Source: Pseudomonadota bacterium
GTDB lineage: Bacteria > Pseudomonadota > Gammaproteobacteria > Burkholderiales > Burkholderiaceae_C
NCBI GenBank assembly: GCA_963205115.1
Contig: CAUJHV010000032.1
Coordinates: 62,001 to 126,000, forward strand
Reading direction: 5' to 3'
Length of the DNA stretch: 64,000 nt
Part shown: positions 47,520 through 56,881 of the stretch, in pieces
Layout of the letters: the number at the start of each line of letters is the position of its first letter
Numbering within the stretch: position 1 is the first letter of the stretch
Made by a program: the position numbers and the translations under genes
Notes under the pieces: model-generated
The model's input: only the letters and a program-made list of their open reading frames with translations
Told to the model about the DNA's origin: nothing
The model's database searches: none

Positions 47520-48289
47520 TCGAGGTGAAGGATCTGCGCAAGTCCTTCCGCCAGGGGCGCGGGCGCCGCGCGCGTGCGGTGAGTGCCGTGGCCGGTGTGG
47601 GCTTCGTCGCGGCCGATGGCGCGATCACCGGTCTGCTGGGGCCGAACGGTGCGGGCAAGACCACGAGCCTGCGCATGGTGGCGGGCCTGCTGATTCCCGA
47701 CGCCGGGTGCGTCATCGTGGACGGCATCGATGTCGTGGCCGAGCCGCGGCGGGCGCTGGCGCGGCTGGGCATCCTGTCCGACGCGCGCGGCCTGTACGCG
47801 CGGCTGACGGCGCGCGAGAACATCCTCTATTTCGGCCGCCTGCACGGCATGGCCGACGCCCAGGTGCGGCTGCGCATCGAGTCCCTGGCCGATGCGCTGG
47901 AGATGCGCCCGCTGCTGGACCGCCGCACGGACGGCTTCAGCCAGGGCGAGCGCATGAAGACGGCGCTGGCGCGCGCCCTGATCCACGACCCGCCGAACAT
48001 CATCCTGGACGAGCCGACCAACGGGCTGGATGTGCTGGCCACGCGCGGCCTGCGCGAGGTGCTGCGCCGCCTGCGCGACGAAGAGGGCAAGTGCATCGTC
48101 TTTTCCTCGCACATCATGCAGGAGGTCGAGCGCCTGTGCGACGAGGTGGTGATCGTGGCACACGGCCGCACGGTGGCACAGGGCACGGTGGCCGCGCTGA
48201 CGGCGCAGGCCGGCCATGGCGATTTCGAGGAGGCCTTCGTGCGCCTGGCCTTTGCCGATGAACAGCTGGCCGGCGGGGGTGTGCGATGA
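47516..48289 (+). CDS. ABC transporter ATP-binding protein, NatA-like
   Basis: Nucleotide-binding subunit of 257 residues: Walker A GLLGPNGAGKTTS, signature FSQGERMKTALARAL, Walker B IILDEPTNGLD and the switch His in VFSSHIMQEVERL. It most resembles NatA (sodium efflux) and related multidrug ABC-2 export ATPases. It overlaps the hydrolase stop at its start and the permease start at its end (both ATGA), so all three proteins are made together. The transported substrate is not evident. Confidence 0.92.
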   Translation: MIEVKDLRKSFRQGRGRRARAVSAVAGVGFVAADGAITGLLGPNGAGKTTSLRMVAGLLIPDAGCVIVDGIDVVAEPRRALARLGILSDARGLYARLTARENILYFGRLHGMADAQVRLRIESLADALEMRPLLDRRTDGFSQGERMKTALARALIHDPPNIILDEPTNGLDVLATRGLREVLRRLRDEEGKCIVFSSHIMQEVERLCDEVVIVAHGRTVAQGTVAALTAQAGHGDFEEAFVRLAFADEQLAGGGVR

Positions 48290-49467
48290 GCATGCGTGGC
48301 GCACTGCGCACCGAATGGGCGGTCTACCGCAAGGAGCTGGTCGATGCGCTGCGCGACCGGCGCACGCTGCTGATGGTGCTGCTGAGTTCGGTGGCCATCG
48401 GACCCCTGGCGCTGGTGCTGATCTCGTCGCTGGTGGCCTCGCTCGAGCAGCGTGCCGAGGCGCGCGAGATCGTCATGCACGGCGCCCAGCACGCCCCTTC
48501 GCTGCGCAACTACATCGAGCGCCAGACCTATGTGGTGCGCGAGGCGCCGCCGGACTTCGAGCAGCAGCTGCGCGACAGCAAGCTGGGCGACCCGGTCGTG
48601 CTGGTGCGCGAGGGCTTCGAGGACGGCCTGGTCAGCGGCGAGGCGCCGCCGGTCGAGGTGGTCAGCAGCAGCGGCAACCAGCGGGCGCAATCCGGCATCG
48701 GACGCGCTGCCCGGCTGCTCGAGGGCTTTTCGCAGGAGCTGGCCACGCTGCGGCTGTCCACGCGCGGCGTGGCGGGTTCGCTGCTGGTGCCGCTGCGCGT
48801 GGAGCAGCGCGATGTCGCCAGTTCGGCGTCGCGCGCGGCGCAGCTGGGCACGCTGGTGCCGTTCTTTGTTCTGATGGCCGTTCTCTATGGCGCATTGGCT
48901 GCAGCCTTGGACACGACGGCCGGCGAGCGCGAGCGCGGATCGCTGGAGCCGCTGCTGGGCAATCCGGCCACGCCCATGGCCATCACCATCGGCAAGTGGG
49001 GCGCCGTGTCCACGGTGGCGATGATGATCGCGGTGCTGGGCAGCCTGAGCTTTCTGCCGGGCCAGTGGCTGGTGCGCAGCGAGTCGGTGGCCGCGATGTT
49101 CCAGTATGGCCTGCGCGAGGCGGTGCAGTTCCTGGCGATCCTGTTGCCGCTGGCCGGTGCGTTGTCGGCGCTGCTGATGGCGGTGGCGATCCGCTGCCGT
49201 ACCTACAAGGAGGCGCAGGCGAACGCGACGATGGTGCTGCTGGTCGTCTCCTTGCTGCCGCTGGTGGGCATGTTCGCGCAAGGTGGCGAGGAGGCGTGGC
49301 ACCTGTGGGTGCCGGCGCTGGCGCAGGTCACGCTGATGGGCCGCGTGCTGCGGGGCGAGACACCCGGGCCGGGCGAGCTGTCGATCTCGCTGGTCGTCGC
49401 GGTGGCGGTGACGGTGGCCTGCCTGTTCTACGTCGCACGCACGCTGCGCGCAGCCGCGTTGCGCTGA
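48286..49467 (+). CDS. ABC transporter permease, NatB-like (ABC-2 type)
   Basis: 393 residues. One N-terminal membrane segment (near 28-50) is followed by a large periplasmic domain (~55-185) and five further hydrophobic segments (from about 190). The soluble-loop motif ERERGSLEPLLGNPATPMAI is the ABC-2/NatB coupling region. With the preceding ATPase it forms a NatAB-type exporter. Sodium or antibiotic peptides are possible substrates, but the sequence does not tell. It ends the hydrolase-ABC operon. Confidence 0.88.
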   Translation: MSMRGALRTEWAVYRKELVDALRDRRTLLMVLLSSVAIGPLALVLISSLVASLEQRAEAREIVMHGAQHAPSLRNYIERQTYVVREAPPDFEQQLRDSKLGDPVVLVREGFEDGLVSGEAPPVEVVSSSGNQRAQSGIGRAARLLEGFSQELATLRLSTRGVAGSLLVPLRVEQRDVASSASRAAQLGTLVPFFVLMAVLYGALAAALDTTAGERERGSLEPLLGNPATPMAITIGKWGAVSTVAMMIAVLGSLSFLPGQWLVRSESVAAMFQYGLREAVQFLAILLPLAGALSALLMAVAIRCRTYKEAQANATMVLLVVSLLPLVGMFAQGGEEAWHLWVPALAQVTLMGRVLRGETPGPGELSISLVVAVAVTVACLFYVARTLRAAALR

Positions 49468-49533
49468 GCGCCGCCGGGCCATCGGTGGCCCGGCCGGCCC
49501 GCGCAGCGCATGGGCTGCGGCACGCCTGTTGGT

Positions 49534-49728
49534 TCAGGCCTTCTTCGCCGGGCAGGTGTTCATGCCCAGCAGCGGGTAGAGCGGGCAGAAGCCCACGGCA
49601 GCCGTGCCGATGAACACCAGGCCCAGCCAACCCCAGACGCCGATCTGGCCGGTGAGGGTCAGGCCGATCAGCACGAGGCCGACGACGATGCGCAGGATGC
49701 GGTCGATGCCGCCCACATTGGTTTTCAT
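49534..49728 (-). CDS. DUF2892 (YgaP-type) membrane protein
   Basis: 64 residues: a short N-terminus (KTNVGGIDRILRIVVG) leads into two hydrophobic segments (LVLIGLTLTG and VFIGTAAVGFCPLYPLLGMN), with Cys residues in FCPLYP and NTCPAKK. This is the membrane domain of DUF2892 proteins, found alone or fused to rhodanese in YgaP. GGAG lies six bases before the ATG at 49728, which decides against the earlier Met. It is in the same direction as the Crp/Fnr gene upstream, 113 bases away. Confidence 0.85.
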   Translation of the reverse strand: MKTNVGGIDRILRIVVGLVLIGLTLTGQIGVWGWLGLVFIGTAAVGFCPLYPLLGMNTCPAKKA

Positions 49729-49841
49729 GTCTTGCTCCATGTCTTTGTGACCGGCGGCGGGTTTGCTGCCGTGGGACCCAGTGTGCGGGGCGGCCACGGG
49801 TTTGTCGGTGACTGCAGTCACCAAGCGCGCGACGTGCCGGT

Positions 49842-50531
49842 TCAGTGCCCGGCGGGTGTGCCGGCGGCCGAGGCCACGGCGCGCAGCCCGGCCGCATCCA
49901 GCAGGCTGATCTGCTCGCGCCCGCAGGACACCAGCCCCGCGCGCTCGAACCGGCGCAGCAGGCGGGTCACGATCTCGCGCACCGTGCCCAGTTCGTCGGC
50001 CAGCTGCTGGTGCGTGGCGCGCACGGTGGCGCCATGGCCCAGCAGCGCGGCGGCCAGGCGCTGGTCCAGCCGCTGGAAGGCCACAGCCTCGGCCAGTGCC
50101 ATGAGGTCGGCCAGGCGGTCGGCAAAGACACCGAAGACGTAGCGCCGGAAGGGCTCGTGAGCGCACCAGCGGTCGAAGGCCGGCGGCGGCAGCACCAGCA
50201 GCTCGGTGGCCTGGGTGGCCACGCCCTGCGCGGACAAGGGCAGGCTGCCGAACAGGCAGGAGGTCGACACCACGCACAGGTCGCCGGGTGTGACGCGGTA
50301 CAGCTCGAGCTGGCGTCCGGCCGCCGAGCCGCGTGCCACGCGGATCTCGCCCTGCAGCACCATCGGAAAACCCTGGCAGGGCGAGCCTTCGTCGAAGACC
50401 ACCGTCCCGGCGGGCAGGTGCAGGTGCGCGAACTCGGCAGCTGCCGTGGCGGCGTTGGGCAGTTCGCCCAAGGCCGGGTACAGGGCCTGCGCGCGCGGCC
50501 AGAGGTCAGTCGGGAGCGCGGGTTCAACCAT
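49842..50531 (-). CDS. Crp/Fnr family transcriptional regulator
   Basis: 229 residues. An N-terminal cyclic-nucleotide-binding-type beta barrel (HLPAGTVVFDEGSPCQGFPM, VLQGEIRVARG) and a C-terminal winged helix (ATHQQLADELGTVREIVTRL) are clear. Three Cys residues in the sensor part (near 52, 85 and 91, SPCQGF and LCVVSTSCLFG) are shared with a subfamily of Crp/Fnr regulators, which suggests a redox or metal-sensing role, but the classical four-Cys Fnr N-terminus is absent. The start overlaps the YkgJ-family gene by eight bases. The neighbouring DUF2892 gene is a plausible target. Confidence 0.9.
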   Translation of the reverse strand: MVEPALPTDLWPRAQALYPALGELPNAATAAAEFAHLHLPAGTVVFDEGSPCQGFPMVLQGEIRVARGSAAGRQLELYRVTPGDLCVVSTSCLFGSLPLSAQGVATQATELLVLPPPAFDRWCAHEPFRRYVFGVFADRLADLMALAEAVAFQRLDQRLAAALLGHGATVRATHQQLADELGTVREIVTRLLRRFERAGLVSCGREQISLLDAAGLRAVASAAGTPAGH

Positions 50532-50847
50532 GCGTGCGGGCCTGCGGGCGCGTGGCGGTTTCCAGCCGGGTGAGGATCGCCAGCGCGTCCTGCGTGTCGC
50601 TGCCGCACAGGTCGGGCCCGGGGCGCAGCGAGACACAGACCGGCGGGCGCTCGGGCTGGCCGAAGAGCCGGCAGCGGCTGTGGTTGTCGAGCTGGATGCA
50701 GCGCACGCCGGCTGGCTTGCCGCCGGGCATGCCGGGAATCGGCGAGCTGATCGACGGGGCGATGCAGCAGGCGGCGCAGTGGGGGCGGCAGGTCACCGGT
50801 GCATTCTGCCGGGCAGCTGTGGCGGCGGTGCCATTGAAGAGATTCAT
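50524..50847 (-). CDS. YkgJ family cysteine cluster protein
   Basis: 107 residues with the Cys-rich pattern CRPHCAACCIAPSISSP, later RCIQLDNHSRCRLFG and PVCVSL...LCG. The YkgJ family is thought to bind zinc or iron-sulfur through these residues; function unestablished. Its stop lies inside the Crp/Fnr start region (eight-base overlap), so the two are translationally coupled. The ATG at 50847 is chosen over an upstream Met because the family starts near the Cys cluster. Confidence 0.85.
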   Translation of the reverse strand: MNLFNGTAATAARQNAPVTCRPHCAACCIAPSISSPIPGMPGGKPAGVRCIQLDNHSRCRLFGQPERPPVCVSLRPGPDLCGSDTQDALAILTRLETATRPQARTHG

Positions 50848-51133
50848 CGTTTGATGCGTTCGATGAATTGGATCTATGGCGTTTGCGGGCACCGGGCTGC
50901 GGGCAGCGGCAGCAGTCTGCACGCGCAGTCGGTTGTCTGCAGGGGAGCGAGGCAAGCGAGGGGCTGCCGAGCAGCAGGCCGGGCAGGCGGCCGTGCGCAG
51001 CGGTGTCGAGGGCCGACGGGTGAAGCGCAGTGCTGCCCGACCACGAAACCCTCGGCCCCGCGCATGCGCAGCGGCTCCCTAGAATTCCGGGTTCCGCCGC
51101 CCACCTTCCGGACCCCCGTGTCCTGCCATCGCC

Positions 51134-53098
51134 GTGCGCTTTCCCAGAACCTTTGAAGTCATCGTCGTCGGCGGCGGGCATGCCGGCACGGAAGCCGCGT
51201 TGGCCGCCGCGCGCATGGGTCGCCGCACCCTGCTGCTGACGCACAACATCGAGACCCTGGGTCAGATGAGCTGCAACCCGAGCATCGGCGGCATCGGCAA
51301 GGGCCATCTGGTCAAGGAGGTCGATGCGCTGGGCGGGGCGATGGCTGCGGCCACCGACGAGGCCGGCATCCAGTTCCGCATCCTCAACGGCTCCAAGGGT
51401 CCGGCCGTGCGCGCCACACGTGCGCAGGCCGACCGGGTGCTCTACAAGGCGGCCATCCGGCGCCGACTGGAGAACCAGCCGAACCTGGACCTGTTCCAGG
51501 CGGCGGTCGACGACGTGCTGGTGCAGGGCGGTCGCGTGCAAGGCGTGGTCACGCAGACGGGTGTGCGCTTCGAGGCGCCGGCGGTGGTGCTCACGGCTGG
51601 CACCTTCCTGGACGGGCGCGTGCACGTGGGACTGCAGAACTACGCGGCCGGGCGCGCGGGTGACCCGCCGGCGCAGTCGCTGTCGGCGCGACTGAAGGAA
51701 TTGAAGCTGCCGCAGGGCCGCCTGAAGACCGGGACGCCGCCGCGCATCGACGGCCGCAGCATCGACTTCTCCCGCCTGCAGGAACAGCCGGGTGACCTCG
51801 ATCCCGTACCGGTTTTCAGCTTCCTCGGGCACGCCAGCCAGCATCCGCGGCAGGTGCCGTGCTGGATCACGCACACCACCGAGCGCACGCACGAGATCAT
51901 CCGCAGCGGCTTCGACCGCAGCCCGATGTTCACCGGCGTGATCGAAGGTGTCGGCCCGCGCTACTGCCCGAGCATCGAGGACAAGGTCAACCGCTTCGCC
52001 GACAAGAACAGCCACCAGATCTTCCTGGAGCCCGAAGGCCTGACCACGCACGAGATCTACCCGAACGGGATCTCGACCTCGCTGCCGTTCGACATCCAGA
52101 TCGCGGCCGTGCAGTCGATCCCGGGCATGGAGCAGGCGCACATCCTGCGACCCGGCTACGCCATCGAGTACGACTTCTTCGATCCGCGCGAGCTGCGGTC
52201 GAGCTTCGAGACCCGCGCGATCGGTGGCTTGTACTTTGCCGGCCAGATCAACGGCACGACCGGCTACGAAGAGGCGGCGGCGCAGGGGCTGTTTGCTGGC
52301 ATGAACGCCGCCCTGCAGGTGGCGGGGGAGGCGCCGTGGGTGCCGCGCCGCGACGAGGCTTATCTGGGTGTGCTGGTCGACGACCTCATCACGCGCGGTG
52401 TCACCGAGCCCTACCGCATGTTCACCAGCCGGGCGGAGTTCCGCCTGCAGCTGCGCGAAGACAACGCCGATGCGCGGCTGACGGAAGCCGGCCGCCGCCT
52501 GGGGTTGGTGGACGACCAACGGTGGGCGGCGTTCAACCGCAAACGCGATGCCGTGGCGCGCGAGACCGAGAAGCTCGGCCGCGCCTGGGTGAACCCCGGC
52601 AGCCTGGCCGAGGCGGATGCCGAGCGGCTGCTGGGCAAGGCCTTGGAGCACGAGCACAGCCTGCTGGATCTGCTGCGCCGTCCTGGCATCAGCTTCGACA
52701 CCGTCGCGGAGGTCGCGCGGCTGGCCAAGCCGGACGCCGGTGTTTCACGTGAAACATTGGTCGCCGAGCTGGGGTCTGACGAGGCGCAGGCGGTGATCGA
52801 GCAGGTCGAGATCGCCACGCGCTATGCGGGCTACATCCACAAGCAGCAAGACGAGGTGGCGCGTGCCGCCGCCTACGAGCATCTGAAGCTGCCGGACGAG
52901 CTGGACTACCAGTCGGTCAAGGCGCTGTCCTACGAGGTGCGCCAGAAGCTGGCGAAGCACCGCCCCGAAACGCTGGGGCAGGCTTCGCGCATCTCAGGCG
53001 TCACGCCGGCGGCGATCTCGCTGCTGCTGGTGCATCTGCGCAAGGGCAAGTTCCGGGGCTTTGCTGCAGCCGGTGGACCGCAGCGCGATGCCGCTTGA
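51134..53098 (+). CDS. mnmG: tRNA uridine-5-carboxymethylaminomethyl(34) synthesis enzyme MnmG
   Basis: FAD-dependent partner of MnmE for modification of U34 in tRNA. The N-terminal dinucleotide motif is [19 protein letters not shown], followed by [20 protein letters not shown] with a conserved Cys. [14 protein letters not shown] ([13 protein letters not shown]), [13 protein letters not shown] and the C-terminal helical domain complete the family pattern. 654 residues matches the usual size. It starts with GTG (51134), and no other start fits nearby. It contains a perfect parS site (52741-52756) and leads the mnmG-rsmG-LysE-parA block. Confidence 0.97.
   Translation: MRFPRTFEVIVVGGGHAGTEAALAAARMGRRTLLLTHNIETLGQMSCNPSIGGIGKGHLVKEVDALGGAMAAATDEAGIQFRILNGSKGPAVRATRAQADRVLYKAAIRRRLENQPNLDLFQAAVDDVLVQGGRVQGVVTQTGVRFEAPAVVLTAGTFLDGRVHVGLQNYAAGRAGDPPAQSLSARLKELKLPQGRLKTGTPPRIDGRSIDFSRLQEQPGDLDPVPVFSFLGHASQHPRQVPCWITHTTERTHEIIRSGFDRSPMFTGVIEGVGPRYCPSIEDKVNRFADKNSHQIFLEPEGLTTHEIYPNGISTSLPFDIQIAAVQSIPGMEQAHILRPGYAIEYDFFDPRELRSSFETRAIGGLYFAGQINGTTGYEEAAAQGLFAGMNAALQVAGEAPWVPRRDEAYLGVLVDDLITRGVTEPYRMFTSRAEFRLQLREDNADARLTEAGRRLGLVDDQRWAAFNRKRDAVARETEKLGRAWVNPGSLAEADAERLLGKALEHEHSLLDLLRRPGISFDTVAEVARLAKPDAGVSRETLVAELGSDEAQAVIEQVEIATRYAGYIHKQQDEVARAAAYEHLKLPDELDYQSVKALSYEVRQKLAKHRPETLGQASRISGVTPAAISLLLVHLRKGKFRGFAAAGGPQRDAA
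52741..52756. promoter_or_regulatory. parS site inside mnmG
   Basis: TGTTTCACGTGAAACA is a perfect 16-base palindrome identical to the proteobacterial parS consensus and is the ParB loading site for chromosome segregation. In the reading frame it encodes V-S-R-E-T of MnmG, a known shared use of this segment. It is 46 kb from dnaA and about 2 kb from parA. Confidence 0.9.
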
Positions 53099-53190
53099 TA
53101 TGGGACTTGGGCATCGGGGCGCGCGGACCGAGCCGGTTGCTGCCGACCGCGACGACCCTGCACAAGAATCCGGTGCCAGGAGCGCTCCTC

Positions 53191-53871
53191 ATGGCTGAGT
53201 CGAACGAAAAGGTCGGACTGGGCGAACTGCGGCAGGCCTCGGATGCCTTGGGGCTGGCACTGCCTGAGACGGCGCTCGAGCGCTTGCTCGTCTACCGCGA
53301 TCTGCTGATCCGTTGGAACCGCGTCTACAACCTGACCGCGCTGCGCGATCCGCAGGAGATGCTGAGCCATCACCTGGTCGACTGTCTGGCCGTGGTCGAA
53401 CCGCTTCGGCGTCATCTGGCCGGTCGAACCGAAGCGGCCTTGGCGCGGCCGGTGCGGGTGGTCGACGTGGGCAGCGGCGGTGGCCTCCCGGGCGTGGTGC
53501 TGGCGCTGGTGCAGCCCGGGTGGCAGGTGCTGTGCGTGGACAGCGTCGCGAAGAAGGCGGCCTTCCTCCGGCAGGTGTCGGCCGAACTCGGGTTGCCGAA
53601 TCTCGGAACCTGGCACGGGCAGGTTCAGCAACTGCGTGGCGGCCCTGGCCACGACGTGGTGGTTTCGCGCGCCTTTGCCTCCCTGGCCGACTTTGTCGGC
53701 TGGACCCGGCATCTGCTCGCCGACGACGGCGTCTGGATGGCGATGAAGGGCAGGGCGCCCGACGCCGAGGTCGGCGAGCTGCCGCCCGACGTCGAGATGT
53801 TCCACGTGGAACCTTTGCACCCGCCTGGGCTGGATGCCGAGCGCTGCCTGGTGTGGATGCGCAGGCGCTAA
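53191..53871 (+). CDS. rsmG: 16S rRNA (guanine(527)-N(7))-methyltransferase RsmG
   Basis: Methylates G527 of 16S rRNA; loss gives low-level streptomycin resistance in other bacteria. The SAM-binding motif is VVDVGSGGGLPGVVLALVQP, and WNRVYNLTALRDPQEML is the family's second conserved block. The ATG at 53191 gives 226 residues (E. coli 207). It follows mnmG by about 90 bases and carries a second parS-like site in its last codons. Confidence 0.95.
   Translation: MAESNEKVGLGELRQASDALGLALPETALERLLVYRDLLIRWNRVYNLTALRDPQEMLSHHLVDCLAVVEPLRRHLAGRTEAALARPVRVVDVGSGGGLPGVVLALVQPGWQVLCVDSVAKKAAFLRQVSAELGLPNLGTWHGQVQQLRGGPGHDVVVSRAFASLADFVGWTRHLLADDGVWMAMKGRAPDAEVGELPPDVEMFHVEPLHPPGLDAERCLVWMRRR
53798..53813. 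promoter_or_regulatory. Second parS site inside rsmG
   Basis: TGTTCCACGTGGAACC matches the parS palindrome TGTTCCACGTGGAACA at 15 of 16 positions and encodes the F-H-V-E of RsmG. It lies 1.06 kb from the first parS, a typical spacing of a small parS cluster. Confidence 0.85.
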
Positions 53872-54233
53872 GCCACGCCCAGCGCTGCAGACCCGGCCGG
53901 GCCGATCGCCATGGCACCTGATCCGAAGGTCTCGACCGGCGCGTAGCGCGGGCCCCGCCGCAGCCAGGCGCCGACCCACTCAGATCCACAGCCCGAGGCC
54001 CGCCAGGCGCTGCGCCGGGAGCCGCCAGCACCTGCCGCCCGAAACGGCTGCGGCTCCGGTCAGGACCGAACAAGCCCCCTCCAGGCAGGCGCCGAACATG
54101 CGCTACGCTCCCTGGCTCGACCCGTGCGCCGCAGAACCGCCCGGCGCCGCTCCCGTTGCGACGGAAAGGCGCCGGTACGCTGGTTTACGCCGCGCGGACG
54201 CCCGAACGCAGGACCCCAACGACCCCGACCGAC
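53872..54233. other. Intergenic region between rsmG and the LysE gene
   Basis: 362 bases without a supported gene. Several short reading frames are open on both strands, as expected from the GC content, but none has a ribosome binding site with a recognisable product. No promoter, terminator or repeat is convincing. Confidence 0.45.
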
Positions 54234-54854
54234 ATGACCACCGCCCTGGGCATCCCCGACTACGGCGCCTTCTGCCTCTCCGTCCTGATCTTCCTGGCGC
54301 TGCCTGGACCCGGCACCCTGACGCTGCTGACGTCGACCGCCAAGGGCGGGCTGAGGGCCGGCGCGGCCGCGACCCTGGGCATCCTCGTGGGCGACCAGGT
54401 CCTGCTGTGGCTGGCGGTGGCCGGCGTCGCGGCCGTGCTGGCTGCGAACCCGGCCTGGTTCCATGCCGTCCAGTGGGCTGGCGCCGGCTACCTGGCGTGG
54501 ATGGGCCTGAAGCTGCTGCGCGCGCGCGAGGGCTCAGCGCCGGTCATCCGCATCGAGCCACGCCGCTACGCCTGGCAGGCTTTCCTGATCACGCTGCTCA
54601 ATCCAAAGGCCATCGTCTTCTACATGGCCTTCTTTCCGTTGTTCATCGACCCGGTTCACCACCGCGGGCTGCTGACCTTTGGCGTGATGGCCGCGACAAT
54701 CGCAGCCATCACGACCGTCTACTGCCTGGTCCTGTGTGCCCTGGCACAACAGGTCGGCGAGCGCGTCAAAGCCCATCGCACGGCCATGCGGTGGCTCGAA
54801 CGCCTGGCGGGGCTCTTCCTGATCGGATTCGGCATCAAGCTCTCGACCTCATGA
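54234..54854 (+). CDS. LysE/RhtB family transporter
   Basis: Inner-membrane exporter of amino acids or derivatives, 206 residues with five or six hydrophobic segments. The N-terminal LPGPGTLTLLTSTAKGGLRA and the middle QAFLITLLNPKAIVFYMAFF are family signatures. The start is the ATG at 54234. It overlaps parA by four bases (ATGA), so ParA translation is coupled to it. A LysE gene at this place, between rsmG and parA, is common in Comamonadaceae-type genomes. The exported compound is unknown. Confidence 0.92.
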   Translation: MTTALGIPDYGAFCLSVLIFLALPGPGTLTLLTSTAKGGLRAGAAATLGILVGDQVLLWLAVAGVAAVLAANPAWFHAVQWAGAGYLAWMGLKLLRAREGSAPVIRIEPRRYAWQAFLITLLNPKAIVFYMAFFPLFIDPVHHRGLLTFGVMAATIAAITTVYCLVLCALAQQVGERVKAHRTAMRWLERLAGLFLIGFGIKLSTS

Positions 54855-55621
54855 CGCGCATCTTCTGCATCGCAAACCAAAAGGGTGGTGTTGGCAAGAC
54901 GACCACCACCGTCAACCTGGCGGCCGGGCTGGCGCGTGTCGGCCAGCGCGTGCTGGTGGTCGACCTGGACCCGCAGGGCAACGCCACGATGGGCTCCGGC
55001 ATCGACAAGCGCAAGCTCGAGGCGAACATCTATGACGTGCTGCTGGAAACCACCGGCATCGCCGAGGCGCGCCTGCGCAGCGAGAAGGGCCACTTCGACG
55101 TCCTGGGCGCCAACCGCGAACTGGCCGGCGCCGAAGTCGAACTCGTCGCGCTGGAGCGCCGCAACGAACGCCTGCGCAACGCGCTGGCCCCGGTGCTGCC
55201 GGAATACGACTTCGTGCTCATCGACTGCCCGCCCTCGCTGAGCCTGCTCACGCTCAACGGCCTGTGCAGCGCCCACGGCGTGATCGTGCCGATGCAGTGC
55301 GAGTACTTCGCGCTCGAGGGCCTGTCGGACCTGGTCAACACGATCAAGCAGGTGCACGCCAACCTGAACCGCGACCTGCAGCTCATCGGTTTGCTGCGGG
55401 TGATGTTCGACCCGCGCATCACGCTGCAGACCCAGGTCAGCGACCAGCTCAAGTCGCACTTCGGCGACAAGGTCTTCGACTCGGTCATCCCGCGCAACGT
55501 GCGCCTGGCCGAAGCGCCCAGCTACGGCCAGCCGGGCGTGGTCTTCGATCCGGCGTCCAAGGGTGCGCAGGCCTACATCGACTTTGCCCGCGAACTGGTC
55601 GAGCGCGTGGCGAAGTGGTGA
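54851..55621 (+). CDS. parA: Chromosome-partitioning ATPase ParA
   Basis: Walker-type ATPase that moves ParB-parS complexes to segregate the origin. The deviant Walker A is KGGVGKTTTTVN, the A' strand ends DLDPQGNAT, and the B motif is DFVLIDCPPSLSLLTLN. 256 residues, beginning MTRIFCIANQKGGVGKT, is the usual length for chromosomal ParA/Soj. Its start overlaps the LysE stop by four bases. parB is not adjacent but 2.8 kb downstream. Confidence 0.96.
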   Translation: MTRIFCIANQKGGVGKTTTTVNLAAGLARVGQRVLVVDLDPQGNATMGSGIDKRKLEANIYDVLLETTGIAEARLRSEKGHFDVLGANRELAGAEVELVALERRNERLRNALAPVLPEYDFVLIDCPPSLSLLTLNGLCSAHGVIVPMQCEYFALEGLSDLVNTIKQVHANLNRDLQLIGLLRVMFDPRITLQTQVSDQLKSHFGDKVFDSVIPRNVRLAEAPSYGQPGVVFDPASKGAQAYIDFARELVERVAKW

Positions 55622-55830
55622 GCGCACGCTATCGCCGCAGGTACTGAAAATACGGGCACGCGGCAGGAGCAGAACACGCACCGCCGCCATCGCGTGAGCG
55701 GGCGCCGCCCGAAGAACGCGGGCTGACGCATCGACCGGGCCTCAGGCCCGGCCAGCCATCTCAACCAGGGCGGCGCCGCCGGATCCGATCCGCCGAGTGG
55801 GGCCAGCCGCGCGCAGCCGGCCCAGGGGTG

Positions 55831-56772
55831 TCAAAGCCCGAGACCTTCGTCCACGCCCAGGTGCACGTTCATCGACTGCACGGCTGCGCCGCTGGCGCCC
55901 TTGCCGAGGTTGTCCAGCCGGCAGATCAGCAGGCTCTGGTCCTCGCTGCCGAAGACAAACAGCTCCGCGCGGTTCGTGTCGTTGCAGGCCTGGACGTCGA
56001 ACTCGCCGGCGGCCAGCGCCTCGGCATCGCGCAGCGGCATCACGCGGATGAAGCGCTCGTCGGCATAGCGGCGCGCCAGCGCGGCATGCAGCGACTCAGC
56101 CGTGGTGCCCGGCGCCAGTTCCGCGTGGTGCAGCGGCACCATCACGGCCAGGCCCTTGTAGTAGTTGCCGACGATCGGCACGAAGTGCGGCTTGACGGCC
56201 AGGCCGGTGTGCGCCTGCATCTCCGGCAGGTGCTTGTGCACCAGGCCCAGCGCGTACGGCCGCGGTGAGTTCAGGGCGGGGTCGCCGCCGGCCTGGAAGC
56301 GCTCGATCATCTTCTTGCCACCGCCGGAGTAGCCGGTCAGCGAGGTGGCCGAGACCGGCAGCTCACGCGGCACGAGACCGGCGTCGACCAGCGGCCGCAG
56401 CAGCAGCACGAAGGACGTCGCATGGCAGCCCGGGTTGGAGATGCGCTTGCTGCGGCGCAGCGCCTCGCGCTGGCCAGCGGCCAATTCGGGCAGGCCGTAG
56501 GCCCAGCCCGGCGCGGTGCGGTGCGCGGTGCTGGCGTCGATGACGCAGGTGGCGGGGTTGGTCACCATCGCGGCGGATTCGCGCGCCGCCGCATCCGGCA
56601 GGCACAGGAAGACCACATCGGCGGCGTTCATCAGGCGCGCACGTTCGGCTGGATCCTTGCGGCGTTCGCCGTCGATGCGCAGCACCTCGACATCGCGTCG
56701 CTGCGCCAACACCTCGTGGATCCGCAGACCCGTCGTGCCTTCCTGACCATCGACAAAAACCTTGGCTGCCAT
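55831..56772 (-). CDS. argC: N-acetyl-gamma-glutamyl-phosphate reductase, type 2
   Basis: NADPH-dependent reduction in arginine biosynthesis, third step. The catalytic Cys116 is in [15 protein letters not shown]. The protein has 313 residues and begins [20 protein letters not shown], which is the short (type 2) ArgC of E. coli-independent lineages. An upstream extension of the open frame lacks this start. It lies on the opposite strand between parA and parB, away from other arginine genes. Confidence 0.93.
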   Translation of the reverse strand: MAAKVFVDGQEGTTGLRIHEVLAQRRDVEVLRIDGERRKDPAERARLMNAADVVFLCLPDAAARESAAMVTNPATCVIDASTAHRTAPGWAYGLPELAAGQREALRRSKRISNPGCHATSFVLLLRPLVDAGLVPRELPVSATSLTGYSGGGKKMIERFQAGGDPALNSPRPYALGLVHKHLPEMQAHTGLAVKPHFVPIVGNYYKGLAVMVPLHHAELAPGTTAESLHAALARRYADERFIRVMPLRDAEALAAGEFDVQACNDTNRAELFVFGSEDQSLLICRLDNLGKGASGAAVQSMNVHLGVDEGLGL

Positions 56773-56881
56773 CGCTGCGCCTTCCCCGGACAATCCGAAC
56801 CCGTGTGACGAGAGCAGGAACCGCCGCGCCACCTGGCGCATGCGGACCTGCATTCCAGCCAACGAGCATAAGGCAAACCCC

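Noticed and set aside
49967..52657. 896-codon open frame on the minus strand across the Crp/Fnr and mnmG region
   Set aside because: It overlaps mnmG in antisense and the Crp/Fnr and YkgJ genes in another frame; composition and lack of motifs mark it as a shadow.
53880..54100. Possible small gene or broken gene on the minus strand between rsmG and the LysE gene
   Set aside because: Two short protein-like pieces lie in different frames, but no ribosome binding site or recognisable family supports a gene or pseudogene.
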